From Lentimicrobium sp. (GTDB lineage Bacteria; Bacteroidota; Bacteroidia; Bacteroidales; Lentimicrobiaceae): DNA of 56,649 nt. Location of the stretch: the NCBI GenBank assembly GCA_024709105.1, contig JANJXJ010000010.1, forward strand, positions 1 through 56,649. The letters are read 5' to 3'. The translations under genes were made by a program, and so were the position numbers. This document shows, piece after piece, positions 7,158 to 15,694 of this stretch; within the stretch, counting starts at the first letter, position 1, and the number at the start of each line of letters is the position of its first letter. The notes under the pieces were generated by a model. It ran no database searches, was not told the origin of the DNA, and saw only the letters and a list, made by a program, of their open reading frames with translations.

Positions 7158-7546
7158 TCTCCGGCGGGATCTTCGAGTTTGTAATATTTATAATAGTTCC
7201 TGAATATTACCTTTTTAAGTTCACGGTATATCACCAATTCGGTAACTACCTGAGAATGGGTATATTCTGGATGTTTCTCCCATGCATTAAGTATCTCTTT
7301 TTCAGGGATATCTATTTGGTAAAGCAGGGCCATGAGCTTTTGAACATTGCCGGTAAGCAATCCCGAAATATGCATTTCGAGTTGATAAAACAGTTGTTCG
7401 TAAGCCATTTCCATGTCGAGAGGGAACTCAACATCCATCCCAAACATGGCAAAATCTTTAATGATTTGATTGGCAGTTTGCCTGATGACTTCTTCTTTGG
7501 CTTTGAATTGTTCTATGTCGAACGAATCCTTTGTTATATCATTCAT
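7154..7546 (-). CDS. Conserved-looking helical hypothetical protein
   Basis: 130 residues, acidic and almost entirely predicted helix, with no signal peptide, membrane span or Cys. I do not recognise a family. It begins 9 bases after the stop of a Cys-rich microprotein gene, and its TGA overlaps the ATG of the MurU-like gene (ATGA). Its position between an amino-sugar kinase/RapZ fusion and a nucleotidyltransferase makes it a candidate accessory or regulatory factor of that pathway, from context alone. Confidence 0.7.
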   Translation of the reverse strand: MNDITKDSFDIEQFKAKEEVIRQTANQIIKDFAMFGMDVEFPLDMEMAYEQLFYQLEMHISGLLTGNVQKLMALLYQIDIPEKEILNAWEKHPEYTHSQVVTELVIYRELKKVIFRNYYKYYKLEDPAGE

Positions 7547-7555
7547 ATAATTGAT

Positions 7556-7684
7556 TTATAATTCTTTAGGTTTGCAAACCTGCTTCTCTTTGCGTACCAT
7601 TGCACCACATTTCTTGCATTTGAAACGCAGGTCGCCGCTTTCCTTTTCGCCTTTCTTCCCTTTTTCGCACATTGTTTTACTCAT
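7556..7684 (-). CDS. 42-residue Cys-rich (zinc-ribbon-like) microprotein
   Basis: An ATG at 7684 opens a 42-codon frame ending at TAA 7558-7556. The product is very basic, with cysteines at positions 6, 23, 26 and 37. The core is FKCKKCGAMV (21-30), a typical half zinc ribbon. There is no signal or membrane span. It lies between the kinase-RapZ fusion (73 bases upstream) and the helical hypothetical gene (9 bases downstream), all on the same strand, and fills an otherwise empty gap. Dense Lys/Cys content and position argue that it is a real small gene, probably metal- and perhaps nucleic-acid-binding. No function is known to me. Confidence 0.65.
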   Translation of the reverse strand: MSKTMCEKGKKGEKESGDLRFKCKKCGAMVRKEKQVCKPKEL

Positions 7685-7757
7685 GGTAGATTTTTGTTTT
7701 CGTTCAGGATGTTTTGTTTGAACTGATTTTAAGTAAACATTAAAACAGCCTCAGGGT

Positions 7758-9173
7758 TTAAACGGGCCAAAAATCGCGCCGGGTGTGTTCAGCAGTGATA
7801 TTCATCCGGTATTTCTGATTCAGATGTGCGGCAAGCTGTTCGGCGCAATAAACCGAGCGATGCTGGCCTCCGGTGCATCCAAAACTGATCATCAGATTTT
7901 CAAATCCCCGGCTGAGGTAGTTTTCTACTGCCTGGTCCACCAAAGTGTAAACGCCGGAAAGAAATATGCTGGTTTCAGGTTTTGATGAAAGGTACAGCTT
8001 AACTGCCGAATCTTTACCGCTCATGGTTTTATATTCCTCATTTCTGCCCGGATTCGGCAGTGCCCTGCAATCAAAAACAAATCCGCCGCCATTTCCTGAT
8101 TCATCTTCCGGAATCCCTGATTTATATGAAAAACTGCAAATTCTTACTTTGAGTGTTGGTTTTGCATAGGCCCGCAAGGTTTCGCTTTTTGTAAACTTCC
8201 TCAGCAGGTTTTCCAGCTCGGCGAATGTGGTATCGGGATGGTGATTGTCTAGCAAGTGCTGGAGATTATCGAGCGCAAAAGGTATACTTTGAAGGAAATG
8301 CTCTTTTTTCTGATAAAATCCCCTGAATCCGTAGGCGCCGAGTGCCTGTAGTATCCGTATAAGCACAAAGCCGTAGTAATGGCGGAGAAAGGTGCTGCGA
8401 TCAAAAGGCATAATTCCTGCAACGGCATTCATATAAATTTCGAGCAACTCAGCTCTGAAACTTTCAGGCAGGTTGGCTTTTGCATCATAAAGTAAGGATG
8501 CAATGTCGTATTGCAGAGGGCCTTTTCTTCCTCCCTGGAAATCAATAAAATAAGGTTTATTTCCAACCAGCATAACATTTCGTGACTGAAAGTCACGGTA
8601 AAGGAAAAAATCTGCCGGAGCTTCAAGCAGAAAGTCGGCCAACGTATTAAAATCATCTTCGAGAGCCTGTTCATCGAAGGTTATACCCGCCAGCCTGACA
8701 AAATAATACTTAAAGTAATTCAAATCCCAGAACATGGATTGCCTGTCGAAAGCTGCTCTGGGGAAACATACGGAAAAGTCGAGGTTGTTTTTGCCGTTTA
8801 TCTGAAAATGTGGCAAAATTCTGGCTACTTGTCTGTAGATGTCGCGCACGTTCCCGGTGAGGCCGGCTTCTGTAAGTCTGCTGAAAAGGGTAGTATCTCC
8901 CAGGTCGGTTTGGATGTACGAGGTACCCGATGGATCAGTAAGAAATACTTCAGGAACCGGAAGGCCAAGGTTGGCAAAATGATCAGAGAAGGTAACAAAT
9001 GCCTTGTTCTCGCGAATGTCGCTGTTCCATGCCCCTATGGCAGTAGCATCTCTTCCTGAGATGCGATAATAACGCCTGTCGGAGCCTGAAGCCGGAAGTA
9101 AAACAATATTTACGGCTTCTTCTCCGCTCCATTTTTCAAAAAGGGTGGCAAGTTGTTTTTCTGTTTCAGTCAT
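7758..9173 (-). CDS. AmgK-like amino-sugar kinase fused to RapZ C-terminal domain
   Basis: 471 residues from ATG 9173. The N-terminal ~320 residues are an aminoglycoside-phosphotransferase-fold kinase. It has a nucleotide loop 'GSDRRYYRI', the catalytic loop 'YRDFQSRNVM' with Asp and Asn, and the Mg2+ site 'IDFQGGRKGPLQYD'. This resembles AmgK, which phosphorylates MurNAc/GlcNAc at C1. From about residue 336 comes a complete RapZ C-terminal domain: 'FVFDCRALPNPG', then 'SFGCTGGQHRSVY' (about 430-442) and a basic tail. In E. coli RapZ senses glucosamine-6-phosphate and adapts RNase E to small RNAs. The RapZ kinase domain proper is absent. A TTG start at 9209 is possible, but the -7 box TACCTTTG (9214-9207) overlaps it, so transcription should begin downstream and 9173 is preferred. 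Confidence 0.88.
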   Translation of the reverse strand: MTETEKQLATLFEKWSGEEAVNIVLLPASGSDRRYYRISGRDATAIGAWNSDIRENKAFVTFSDHFANLGLPVPEVFLTDPSGTSYIQTDLGDTTLFSRLTEAGLTGNVRDIYRQVARILPHFQINGKNNLDFSVCFPRAAFDRQSMFWDLNYFKYYFVRLAGITFDEQALEDDFNTLADFLLEAPADFFLYRDFQSRNVMLVGNKPYFIDFQGGRKGPLQYDIASLLYDAKANLPESFRAELLEIYMNAVAGIMPFDRSTFLRHYYGFVLIRILQALGAYGFRGFYQKKEHFLQSIPFALDNLQHLLDNHHPDTTFAELENLLRKFTKSETLRAYAKPTLKVRICSFSYKSGIPEDESGNGGGFVFDCRALPNPGRNEEYKTMSGKDSAVKLYLSSKPETSIFLSGVYTLVDQAVENYLSRGFENLMISFGCTGGQHRSVYCAEQLAAHLNQKYRMNITAEHTRRDFWPV

Positions 9174-9206
9174 TCTCTTTGAAGGATTCAATACATACTG
9201 TTGATG

Positions 9207-9214
9207 CAAAGGTA
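9207..9214 (-). promoter_or_regulatory. -7 promoter box of the kinase-RapZ operon
   Basis: TACCTTTG on the minus strand matches TAnnTTTG. No clear -33 TTG is seen at the right distance. The predicted start near 9200 gives a leader of ~27 bases to ATG 9173 and excludes the TTG start at 9209. Confidence 0.55.
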
Positions 9215-9440
9215 AGTGTTTTTCGGGTGTTTCAGTTCCTGTTTGTGATGGCTGAATAAACTTAAATGGCGGTTTGTTCGCTAAAGGAATTACCTTGATA
9301 AACCCAAAAAAACTGTTTTTAAATGCATGTGCAACAATCCGGGTTTGCTATGTGTTTTTAATAATTAAACAGCCATCGGTAATTTTAGAATTTTGGTGCC
9401 TTCAAATCGAAGTTTTTTCGCGTATTAATTCTTATTTTCG

Positions 9441-9448
9441 TAGGTTTG
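9441..9448 (+). promoter_or_regulatory. -7 promoter box of the rubrerythrin-like gene
   Basis: TAGGTTTG fits TAnnTTTG, 48 bases before the ATG at 9497. The -33 region has TTC rather than TTG, so the match is partial. Confidence 0.5.
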
Positions 9449-9496
9449 TACGTTCAAGAGCAGAAGTTAAACCAACACTCCATAAAACCCTGAATC

Positions 9497-9994
9497 ATGG
9501 AAAATACCAGATCAAACGAAATTTTAAAAACCGCCATCCTCATGGAAAAAAGAGGAAAGGCATTTTACGAAACAGTAGCAGCACAGACCAACAGTGCCGA
9601 CGTGAAAAAAATCTTCAGTATGATGGCTGAAGAGGAGCAATTGCATGTTGAGTTTCTGTCGAAGCAATTTGCCAGTTACAACAAAAATCAGAAGTTTGAT
9701 AAGATTGAACTGAAAGCCGATGCCGGAGTTGCTGAACAAATACTTTCAGAAGACATCAGAAAGCAGATTTCTGCTGCCAGTTTTGAAGCCGCAGCCATTT
9801 CTGCTGCCATTGATATGGAAACCAAAGCCATTGAGGTGTACTCAAAACAAGCTGCCGAGGCTACCGATCCTAACGAAAAAGAGTTGTTTGCATGGCTTGC
9901 CGACTGGGAAAAGGGCCATCATAAAATTCTTCACGAACTGAATGAGAAACTCAAGGAAGACATTTGGTACGACAATCAGTTCTGGCCTTTCTAA
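9497..9994 (+). CDS. Rubrerythrin/ferritin-like di-iron protein
   Basis: 165 residues forming a four-helix bundle with two half-sites of a di-iron centre: E17, E47-x-x-H50 in the first half, and E108, E138-x-x-H141 in the second. No rubredoxin Cys4 domain follows, so this is the rubredoxin-less ferritin-like form of rubrerythrin. The likely role is reduction of peroxide or handling of iron in the cytoplasm, which suits an organism that keeps oxygen low. It is a single gene with its own promoter box and terminator. Confidence 0.88.
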   Translation: MENTRSNEILKTAILMEKRGKAFYETVAAQTNSADVKKIFSMMAEEEQLHVEFLSKQFASYNKNQKFDKIELKADAGVAEQILSEDIRKQISAASFEAAAISAAIDMETKAIEVYSKQAAEATDPNEKELFAWLADWEKGHHKILHELNEKLKEDIWYDNQFWPF

Positions 9995-10021
9995 AAAGGT
10001 TGGTTTCAATAACAAATGAAG

Positions 10022-10051
10022 AGCTCTTCCCGCCACGGAGGGGCTTTTTTT
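10022..10051 (+). terminator. Intrinsic terminator of the rubrerythrin-like gene
   Basis: A 9-bp stem with G-U pairs (10022-10030 with 10037-10045), a 6-base loop and seven T. Confidence 0.7.
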
Positions 10052-11636
10052 ACCAGTCGTAATAGCGGTTAAACAGTGCCGACCTTAAACCAAACCACAA
10101 AAATGTGGTTTGTCTTGCCGATTTTGTGCTGTTTTCATTCCTTAGCGTGATCCCTGCGCTGAGTTGCAGGTTGGTTGCCGGGTTAACTAACCAGGAGGCT
10201 TTAAAATCGTGTTGTATTAGCCTGGTTTTAAGTCCCTGGCCAATCTTGTTGCCAAATTCATACACATAGGTATTGTATGATTTGAATATGTCGCCGCCGA
10301 AATTTAGTCCTGAAGTATCGGCTCCAAAAGTTCCGGCTATCAATTTATAATCAAGCATCAGGCGCTGTTTGCGATAAGATGCAATAAAAACGGTTTCCCT
10401 GAAATTGGCACCTTTCGGGTGGGCAAGCGGCTGATTGTAATGGCCGTAGTTTTGCAAAGAAACATTGTGGGCATAAGTGTACGGACGAACATGGTTGTAT
10501 TCGGCCTGAACATAAAGATTCGGAATATTGAATAAATCAAATGCCTTTGCCCCGATCTGGAAACCATGTTTGTTGGCCCACCAGCCATCGCCTTTTCTAA
10601 CATGCTCCAGTTTAAACTCATCGAGCATAAACTGCGCAAAAATCAGATACTTTTTGTTGATAGTAAAACGCATGCTTCCGCCCATCAGCACATTGTCGGG
10701 AGAACTGAGTGAAAATTCAACAGGCCGGTAAAAGATGACCGGATTAAGATAATTGACCTCAAACCCACGCGGGCCGGTGCTGTCGGCTGCCTGCCACACT
10801 ACAGCCTCGAAAATGCTGACGTTAAACCATTCGGTAACATTCCAGCTCAAATGATGCATGGTAGCATATTTTTTATTCCAGGGAGTCCACGAACCTCCGC
10901 TTTTGGTAAGCTCCTGAAACTGAGCATAAAGATTGGTGTATTGCAGATTCCAGACCTTAGTATTGATCATAAGGTAGGGATAATTAAATGCTGCATCCGA
11001 AAGCAACAAAGAGCGATAGCCATCGCCGATAAAATTCTTTCCGTGTCCGAATCTGAAATCAAAATATTTTGAAGGGGAATAAATAAAATGACCTTCGGCA
11101 AATGCAAAGTCAAAGCCGCGGTCTTTAAAGTTTTTGGTGAAGGCTTGTCCCGGTACCACTGCCAGTGACCGGGTAATGCTGTCAACCCAGGTTGGAAAAA
11201 CAGCCTGACTTTCGTAAAAGGCAGTGTAAAAACTGAATTTTTCGCCAATACTGCCTTTCCCTCTGAAACCTCTGGTATTGAGCCAGGTTATATCATCTTT
11301 CCGTGAATCCCTGCCAGCCTCGAAGCCAACAAGAGGGTCAATAGCCAGGTTAAAATCAGGGTTTTTGACTGTAATAAGAGATTCAGTGAATAATTTCCTT
11401 CCGAGCCATGTGTTGCCAAACTTTCCTGACATCGGTTTTAAATCATGGTAATTGATGGTGTCAGCTTTGCCTGAAACAACCAATGGCCATACCGAGTGCA
11501 GGTCTCCTGATTGCAGCAGCCCCTTTTCCTGTGCCTGCCTGAGTCCCTGCTCAAAAGGAAGTGCTATTTGCTGCCCAAAACTGCTCAACGACATAAACAG
11601 AATCAGAACCGGGATTAAGAACCTAAATGATTTCAT
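10050..11636 (-). CDS. Wzi/RemB-like outer-membrane beta-barrel protein
   Basis: 528 residues from ATG 11636. Translation from 11726 would overlap the upstream gene's end and place 30 extra residues before the signal peptide. The signal peptide (1-21, ending 'SSFGQQ') is followed by ~500 residues rich in alternating aromatic/polar strands ending in W, the pattern of an outer-membrane barrel. Content such as 'FDFRFGHGKNFIGDGYRSLLLSD' resembles capsule-assembly Wzi and the related RemB of gliding Bacteroidota. Wzi binds surface polysaccharide. The gene follows a UDP-sugar dehydratase on the same strand (73 bases), which supports a surface-polysaccharide role. RemB-type adhesion is the alternative. 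Confidence 0.75.
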   Translation of the reverse strand: MKSFRFLIPVLILFMSLSSFGQQIALPFEQGLRQAQEKGLLQSGDLHSVWPLVVSGKADTINYHDLKPMSGKFGNTWLGRKLFTESLITVKNPDFNLAIDPLVGFEAGRDSRKDDITWLNTRGFRGKGSIGEKFSFYTAFYESQAVFPTWVDSITRSLAVVPGQAFTKNFKDRGFDFAFAEGHFIYSPSKYFDFRFGHGKNFIGDGYRSLLLSDAAFNYPYLMINTKVWNLQYTNLYAQFQELTKSGGSWTPWNKKYATMHHLSWNVTEWFNVSIFEAVVWQAADSTGPRGFEVNYLNPVIFYRPVEFSLSSPDNVLMGGSMRFTINKKYLIFAQFMLDEFKLEHVRKGDGWWANKHGFQIGAKAFDLFNIPNLYVQAEYNHVRPYTYAHNVSLQNYGHYNQPLAHPKGANFRETVFIASYRKQRLMLDYKLIAGTFGADTSGLNFGGDIFKSYNTYVYEFGNKIGQGLKTRLIQHDFKASWLVNPATNLQLSAGITLRNENSTKSARQTTFLWFGLRSALFNRYYDW

Positions 11637-11709
11637 CAATTTGAGCTTTGGTTTTTTTTGTTTCAGGTTCAATATGTCCTGAAATGTATAGTTGTCAAAA
11701 ATGTTAATT

Positions 11710-13623
11710 TTAATTAAGTCGGTCAAGTGATTGATAATCAGAGTTGTTTGATTTAAACTCTGGTACTATGCGTTTAATCTGGGCAACAACTTCCAGACGG
11801 TCGTAAGTGTTGAAAGAATCCTGTAAATCGAGAAACATGGCATCCACTTCTGCCGGAGAATGATGAAAAACCTGAGCAATGGTGATTTTGGGATGATGGG
11901 TAGGCAGGTTGTTTTCTCCATCATTAAGCAGTTCCTCAAATAGTTTTTCTCCCGGCCTGAGGCCTGTATATTTGATTTCAATATCCTTGCCGGGTTTAAG
12001 CCCCGATAAGCGGATCATCTGTAAGGCCAGGTCGTTGATTTTTACAGGTTTACCCATGTCGAACAAGAATATTTCGCCGCCCATGCCCATAACACCGGCT
12101 TCGAGTACAAGCTGACAGGCTTCGGGAATGGTCATAAAATAGCGGATGATGTCCGGATGGGTAACAGTGACCGGCCCTCCGGCGGCAATTTGTTTTTCAA
12201 ATAACGGGATTACAGAACCGTTTGAGCCCAGTACATTTCCGAATCGGGTGGTGATAAAGGCAGTTTTATTGCCCATTCTCAGGTTCAGGCTCTGAATATA
12301 AATTTCGGCAGTACGTTTAGAGGCTCCCATTACATTGGTGGGATTAACAGCCTTGTCGGTTGAGATCATCACAAATTTCTGAACCTTATAACGCGTTGCA
12401 GTATCAGCGACAATTCTGGTGCCGAATACATTTACTCTAACGGCTTCAAACGGGTTAGATTCCATTAGCGGGACATGTTTATAAGCCGCGGCATGGTACA
12501 CCATCTGCGGCCTGTGTATTCTGAACAGGCGCTCAATGGTCTCTTTATTACTGACATCTCCCACAATAAACTCAAATTTTGGCGCCATGCCGGGATAAGC
12601 TTTGATAAGCTCCTGCTGTAGTTCATAAAGAGGCGATTCAGCCTGATCGAAAAAAATGAGCCGGGCAGGGTGTACCTGACAAAGCTGCCGGCTTATTTCG
12701 CTTCCAATGCTACCGGCAGCACCAGTTACCAGAATAATTTTATCACGCAACTCTTTTACTACATGATCCATGCTTAACTTGATTGGAGCGCGCTGCAAAA
12801 GATCTTCAATTTTAACTTTGTTCAATTGCTTGAGCGATAACTCGCCATTTATCCAGCTGCTGGCAGGGGGTATTTCCTTGACAACTACCGATGCCTGGGC
12901 AATCAAAGCTTCAATTAATTCGCGTTTTTCTTCAGGGCTGATGTTCTGAACGGAGAAAATTATGTCTTTAACTTTTAACTTTTCAATAAAGGCTTCGTTA
13001 ACAGCATCAGGGGAATAAACAGGTACTCCGGATATGGCTTTGCCCTGAAGTAATGGATTATGATCTAAGAAACCGACTGCTTTCATTCCTGAATCCTTGT
13101 CGGCATTAATTACCTGTAATGTTGTTAAACCAGCTTTCCCTGCTCCAAAAATCAAAACATTGCGCCTGAGTACTCCGGTAGAGGTGAATGTGCTGAATAG
13201 TATTTTGATAATCATTCTGGTAAAAAGCAGCAGAAATAATCCACTCAATATATAGATGATCATTATTGAATAGGGCATGTGCGGAAACCATCCATTCCCC
13301 CAAAAGGGGATACTGATATTAAGCAGCAGAATTGCAACCCCGTTAAATGCAATGCTTTTGGCAAGGCGAATAATGTCTTCTAAACTGGTATGTCTTATAA
13401 TTCCTGCATATGGTTTAAATATCAAAAAACTGATTATCGAAACTGCTGATGTCATTACTAGGTGTAACCACATGTTGTGTACCTGATCATCAGTCATTGA
13501 AAAATTAAACCGTAGCAGATAGGCTGCTATTAAAGCCATAGCCAGAAGAAGTAAATCTTTTCCAAAGATTACCCACCGCGAAACGAAGTGGTGGGCGAAG
13601 TTACGAAAGAGCTTATGTATCAT
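11710..13623 (-). CDS. WbpM/CapD/FlaA1-family nucleotide-sugar 4,6-dehydratase, membrane form
   Basis: 637 residues. Four N-terminal membrane spans (about 20-135) are followed by a Rossmann domain ('LIFGAGKAGLTTL', about 155) and then the SDR catalytic domain starting with 'VTGAAGSIGSE' (about 297-307). The active-site region 'STDKAVNPTNVMGASKR' (about 424-440) has Met in place of the usual SDR Tyr (MxxxK). That is the hallmark of the WbpM/PglF/FlaA1 UDP-GlcNAc 4,6-dehydratases. The product starts synthesis of bacillosamine- or QuiNAc/FucNAc-type sugars for surface glycans. The Wzi/RemB-like gene lies downstream. No glycosyltransferases are in the window. Confidence 0.9.
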   Translation of the reverse strand: MIHKLFRNFAHHFVSRWVIFGKDLLLLAMALIAAYLLRFNFSMTDDQVHNMWLHLVMTSAVSIISFLIFKPYAGIIRHTSLEDIIRLAKSIAFNGVAILLLNISIPFWGNGWFPHMPYSIMIIYILSGLFLLLFTRMIIKILFSTFTSTGVLRRNVLIFGAGKAGLTTLQVINADKDSGMKAVGFLDHNPLLQGKAISGVPVYSPDAVNEAFIEKLKVKDIIFSVQNISPEEKRELIEALIAQASVVVKEIPPASSWINGELSLKQLNKVKIEDLLQRAPIKLSMDHVVKELRDKIILVTGAAGSIGSEISRQLCQVHPARLIFFDQAESPLYELQQELIKAYPGMAPKFEFIVGDVSNKETIERLFRIHRPQMVYHAAAYKHVPLMESNPFEAVRVNVFGTRIVADTATRYKVQKFVMISTDKAVNPTNVMGASKRTAEIYIQSLNLRMGNKTAFITTRFGNVLGSNGSVIPLFEKQIAAGGPVTVTHPDIIRYFMTIPEACQLVLEAGVMGMGGEIFLFDMGKPVKINDLALQMIRLSGLKPGKDIEIKYTGLRPGEKLFEELLNDGENNLPTHHPKITIAQVFHHSPAEVDAMFLDLQDSFNTYDRLEVVAQIKRIVPEFKSNNSDYQSLDRLN

Positions 13624-13843
13624 TTTCCGGGCTTTTATAATTTAATAATGTTACTGGTTATCAGGTTACTATTTCCTGAATGGAATGATGGTGAAAATTG
13701 AATCACACAACGGATTAAAAGTATGCAAATATCGGTTATTAAAGATTAAAATTTTGGCTAAGAAAAATTTTAATACAACAGAAGTATTTTTTATACAATT
13801 AAACCCCTGTAAAACCACTTTCCCAGCTTATGATGATGAAAGT

Positions 13844-15283
13844 TTAGCAATGTCCTGAAATCGTTTCTACCCGGGTAATAAACCAGGAGTTATTACATTG
13901 ATTACAAGCACAAATGTCGCGATATTTCATATAGGTAACCGGCGAAGTTGAAGTTTGTTTCTGGTAATAATCGGTTTTTGTCCTGACATTTACTGAGTCA
14001 ACCTGCGAATATGTTGTTTTGCTCCCTAAATATTTGTCCCATGTGTAAGAAACAAAGGAGTGTGTTTTATCAACGAGTTCAACATCTTTAACTGATCCTG
14101 AAAGATGGTGACATTTGCTGCAGCGTTTATAATTGATAGTCAAATGGTTAAAACGTTTTATCGGATAAGCCTTGCTGATCAGAAGCAAGAGGACCAGACA
14201 CAGCGCACCAAAAAATACCGGATCGTCAGATACAGTTGAAAAGAGTATAAACATTGCCACGAGATAAAACACCAGATAGTAGACCGGGTAATTCAGAAAT
14301 TTCAGTGTATTGTTTGGGATCGCTCTGACATAAGCCAAACTTCTGAAAGCCAGTTGACCAATAATTGCCGGGAAACCAAAAATGATTAAAACCAGCAGGA
14401 GTTTAAAAATAAATGTCAGCCATTTGCCCCAGCGGCCTTTCTCCGAAAGTTTGTCAAAATAGGGTTCAATGGAGATATTTCTTGAGGAGAACCTGTGTGT
14501 AAATGAAATTCCCCTGAAAAAATGAGCCAGCGGCATGCTTTCAGTCCATACGTTTCGCCCTTCTCCTGCCAGGCTGTCGCCCGAAAATACACCATCAGCA
14601 AGCCTGAAAAACACTCCATCATAATGCTTTTTGTCTGATACTACCGTAAAATCCTGGTAAAACCAGAGTGAATTGTTTCCTGATATCTTTATTGCGGTTG
14701 GATTTCCAAAAGACTCAACTAATTCTTCTTGATTTTTTTGAGCTGCAAATGAAATCAGCCGGTCATCCCGGTATATTCTGTTGTCATCAATCCTTAAGGG
14801 AATTTTTTCCCGGTCGGCCGGCCAAACGCACGATCTGAAAACCCAGCCACTATATTCTCCATCCTTGCTTATTCTAATCATTCCTTTGTCGGTATTTTCT
14901 TCCAGATATCTGACCGCATCACCAACAATTGTTTTTCCAATCGTACCTTTGTTAAAATCATCTTTTTTGTATATGTCTGCTTCAGAAATAATTACAAGTA
15001 ACCTGCCTTCGTTGAAATGGTGGTACCGGGCCCAGCCTCTGCCTTTTGCAGACAAGTTCACCTGGTATTCGAAGTTGCCGTCACGGCTCATGATTTCAAC
15101 TCTTTCACCTTTTTTAATTTTGAACCATTCAGGCTGTCCGGCTGCCGAAGTAAGAAAAACAGGGGTTTCTTCCCGGGTTGTCCAGTATAAAGTGTCATTT
15201 GCAGACAATCTGGGCTGAAATAATAGGGTTGCTGTCAGGATAAAAACAACTATTACCGCCCATATTTTTTTTGTTGCAGACAT
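13844..15283 (-). CDS. Unrecognised SH3-like, three- or four-span membrane protein with C-terminal Cys motifs
   Basis: 479 residues; I do not recognise the whole protein. A signal peptide or anchor (1-28) is followed by a periplasmic part. That part has two SH3-like segments ending in 'GRGWARYHHF' (about 82) and 'YSGWVFRSCVW' (about 150), as in bacterial SH3 domains. A mixed region comes next, then hydrophobic segments at about 290-315, 330-350 and 358-378. The C-terminal ~95 residues have CSKCH (about 386) and CACNQCNNSW (about 452), spaced like a zinc ribbon, and end in Cys. The gene is monocistronic and flanked by long AT-rich gaps. A sensor or envelope-quality role would be speculation. 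Confidence 0.75.
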   Translation of the reverse strand: MSATKKIWAVIVVFILTATLLFQPRLSANDTLYWTTREETPVFLTSAAGQPEWFKIKKGERVEIMSRDGNFEYQVNLSAKGRGWARYHHFNEGRLLVIISEADIYKKDDFNKGTIGKTIVGDAVRYLEENTDKGMIRISKDGEYSGWVFRSCVWPADREKIPLRIDDNRIYRDDRLISFAAQKNQEELVESFGNPTAIKISGNNSLWFYQDFTVVSDKKHYDGVFFRLADGVFSGDSLAGEGRNVWTESMPLAHFFRGISFTHRFSSRNISIEPYFDKLSEKGRWGKWLTFIFKLLLVLIIFGFPAIIGQLAFRSLAYVRAIPNNTLKFLNYPVYYLVFYLVAMFILFSTVSDDPVFFGALCLVLLLLISKAYPIKRFNHLTINYKRCSKCHHLSGSVKDVELVDKTHSFVSYTWDKYLGSKTTYSQVDSVNVRTKTDYYQKQTSTSPVTYMKYRDICACNQCNNSWFITRVETISGHC

Positions 15284-15694
15284 GTTAAACTTTTTAATTG
15301 ATAAAAAATAATAATGATTGAAAAAGGTATCAGATTATTTTAAGTAATCAGCCTGTATTTTCCTGAAGAAAAAGTAGAAAACTAATTATTGGAACGGCTG
15401 CATGGCCGATTTGGATATTTGAAAGTAACCGGGCGTTAAACTGAGTGCTCATTCAGCCGGATTTTTTACACATGCAAATGTAGTGCAATCTTTTTCAGGA
15501 TGTTCTTGTTCAAAAAAATATATTTTTGCCTGCTGCGGAAATGCAAATTACTTTGGTAAAGGTGAATACTTATTCAGGTTATTATTGTCAGGCTGACAAT
15601 CAGGCTAATGTTAAACCGATTATCAGGAACAGTTCGTTTTTGTCATTTAAAATTTTATGCTTAGGTTTGCTGCAAAAGGTTTAACGGCTTCTAT
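15284..15694. other. Intergenic gap, promoter only
   Basis: AT-rich 411-base divergent gap. Besides the promoter at 15640-15669, a second TAnnTTTG-like box (TATTTTTG, 15521-15528) is present without a spaced TTG. No ORF or RNA gene is recognised. Confidence 0.6.
15640..15669 (+). promoter_or_regulatory. Promoter of the POT transporter gene
   Basis: TTG (15640-15642), 19 bases, TAGGTTTG (15662-15669): a full match to the Bacteroidota consensus. Expected start near 15675, ~20 bases before the ATG. Confidence 0.75.
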
